DNA of 14,044 nt, taken from the NCBI GenBank assembly GCA_964513655.1, contig CAZENQ010000085.1, positions 1 through 14,044 of the forward strand, read 5' to 3'. Within the stretch, counting starts at the first letter, position 1, and each line of letters opens with the position of its first letter. This document shows, in pieces, positions 13,327 to 14,044 of this stretch. Made by a program: the position numbers and the translations under genes. Origin of the DNA: G020350405 sp964513655 (GTDB lineage: Bacteria > Planctomycetota > Phycisphaerae > Sedimentisphaerales > Anaerobacaceae). The notes beneath the pieces are model-generated. The model ran no database searches and had not been told where the DNA came from. It saw only the letters and a list, made by a program, of their open reading frames with translations.

Positions 13327-14044
13327 ATGTTACTTTGGATTCTCAGATTTGTCTTTTTTTTCGTCATTATCGGGGTTTTATTTGTCAACGCGAGTTCCGA
13401 GACTGTATCGAGGGAGGAGAACTCGCCGAGTTTCTGGGCGGTGATCTTAAGCGGTCTGGGTCTTGCGGTGTTCGTCTTTCTTCTGGATGTTCTTACGCCC
13501 AAAGGGAAACTCAGCGCCCTTGCCGGTGTGTTTTTCGGTCTGCTGGTAGGGATGCTTATCAGCGTGGCGCTGGCGCCTGCGGTTGACATGTTAACGGCCT
13601 CATACAAGGTCAACTTAATTCCGGAGGCAGTTACAGCAATAAAATGGATGATGGGGATATGTATATGCTATCTCACTATCAGTGTAGTGATACGTACGAA
13701 GGATGACGTTCGTTTCGTGATTCCGTACGTTGAGTTTGCGAAGCAGACGAAGGGCACTCGTCCTTTGGTTCTGGACACCTCAGCAATCGTCGACGGTCGG
13801 ATTGCGGATTTGTATCAGAGCAGGTTATTTGACGCTCCATTGGTAGTTCCGCGTTTTGTTCTTAATGAGCTTCAACTGATAGCGGATTCGGCGGACAAGC
13901 TGAAGCGTAATCGCGGGAGGCGAGGGCTCGATATCCTTCACAGGATGCAAAGCAGCTCGCTCATCGACGTCGAGATAGATGACAGCATCGTTCCGGAGGT
14001 CGAGGAGGTCGAAGGTGTTGACCAGAAGCTGGTGATGTTTACCA
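13327..14044 (+). CDS. PIN/TRAM-type (YacL-like) integral membrane protein, 3' end missing
   Basis: The ATG at 13327 has GAGAGG about 9 nt upstream, and 239 codons are present before the window ends. Four membrane helices are seen at about residues 3-20, 37-55, 62-86 and 103-123. A PIN domain then begins at RPLVLDTSAIVDGRIADLYQ (145-164) with Asp150 as the first acidic site, VVPRFVLNEL with Glu181 as the second, and EGVDQKLV with Asp232 as the next. The spacing and order (membrane helices then PIN) match the family of B. subtilis YacL, which normally ends in a TRAM RNA-binding domain; that part would lie beyond the window. PIN domains are metal-dependent RNases, so a membrane-tethered RNase role is likely but not shown for this protein. 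Confidence 0.87.
   Translation, partial: MLLWILRFVFFFVIIGVLFVNASSETVSREENSPSFWAVILSGLGLAVFVFLLDVLTPKGKLSALAGVFFGLLVGMLISVALAPAVDMLTASYKVNLIPEAVTAIKWMMGICICYLTISVVIRTKDDVRFVIPYVEFAKQTKGTRPLVLDTSAIVDGRIADLYQSRLFDAPLVVPRFVLNELQLIADSADKLKRNRGRRGLDILHRMQSSSLIDVEIDDSIVPEVEEVEGVDQKLVMFT

Overview
The window looks like a piece of a bacterial chromosome from the Planctomycetota, probably the Phycisphaerae/Sedimentisphaerales side. This is an inference from gene style, not from a marker gene. The reasons are loosely packed single genes with long G-rich gaps, several secreted proteins including a long right-handed parallel beta-helix protein, a YacL-like PIN membrane protein, and a C-terminal domain on the beta-helix protein that I associate with that group. 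No rRNA, tRNA, CRISPR array, complete insertion sequence or phage gene was found.

Left part (1-4700). A cut-off small coiled-coil membrane protein on the minus strand is followed by a gap holding a strong G-quadruplex candidate and short repeats. Next come a small membrane protein and a 642-residue Tat-exported lipoprotein. The lipoprotein carries an endonuclease/exonuclease/phosphatase-type (EEP) hydrolase domain. About 285 residues of propeller-like repeats sit between two of its catalytic motifs, so the last motif (SDH) lies at the extreme C-terminus. The gap after it (3130-3584) is a small repeat graveyard: a second copy of the G-rich/ggcccc element, two palindromic repeats, and what looks like the tail of a broken gene. 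A cysteine-rich secreted protein with its own promoter and terminator follows on the minus strand.

Middle part (4700-10800). A small lipoprotein, an exported S41-type protease-like protein with two tandem Ig-like domains, and a one-pass membrane protein with a possible Sm-like barrel run on the plus strand. The 3' end of the last of these (59 bp, one synonymous mismatch) is repeated 2.3 kb further on. The two copies bracket a unit containing one gene, the minus-strand beta-helix protein. This is the clearest sign of a rearrangement or gene insertion in the window.

Right part (10800-14044). Housekeeping-type genes: a MarC-family membrane protein, trmB (tRNA m7G46 methyltransferase), an isochorismatase-fold protein lacking the catalytic cysteine, and the start of a PIN/TRAM-type membrane protein behind a near-consensus promoter.

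The genes do not form one obvious pathway. Apart from the possible pairs 706/1201 and marC/trmB they look like separate transcription units. The shared theme is the cell envelope: eight of the eleven genes encode exported, lipid-anchored or membrane proteins. The items most worth following are the split hydrolase lipoprotein, the 59-bp duplication around the beta-helix gene, and the composite intergenic repeat.
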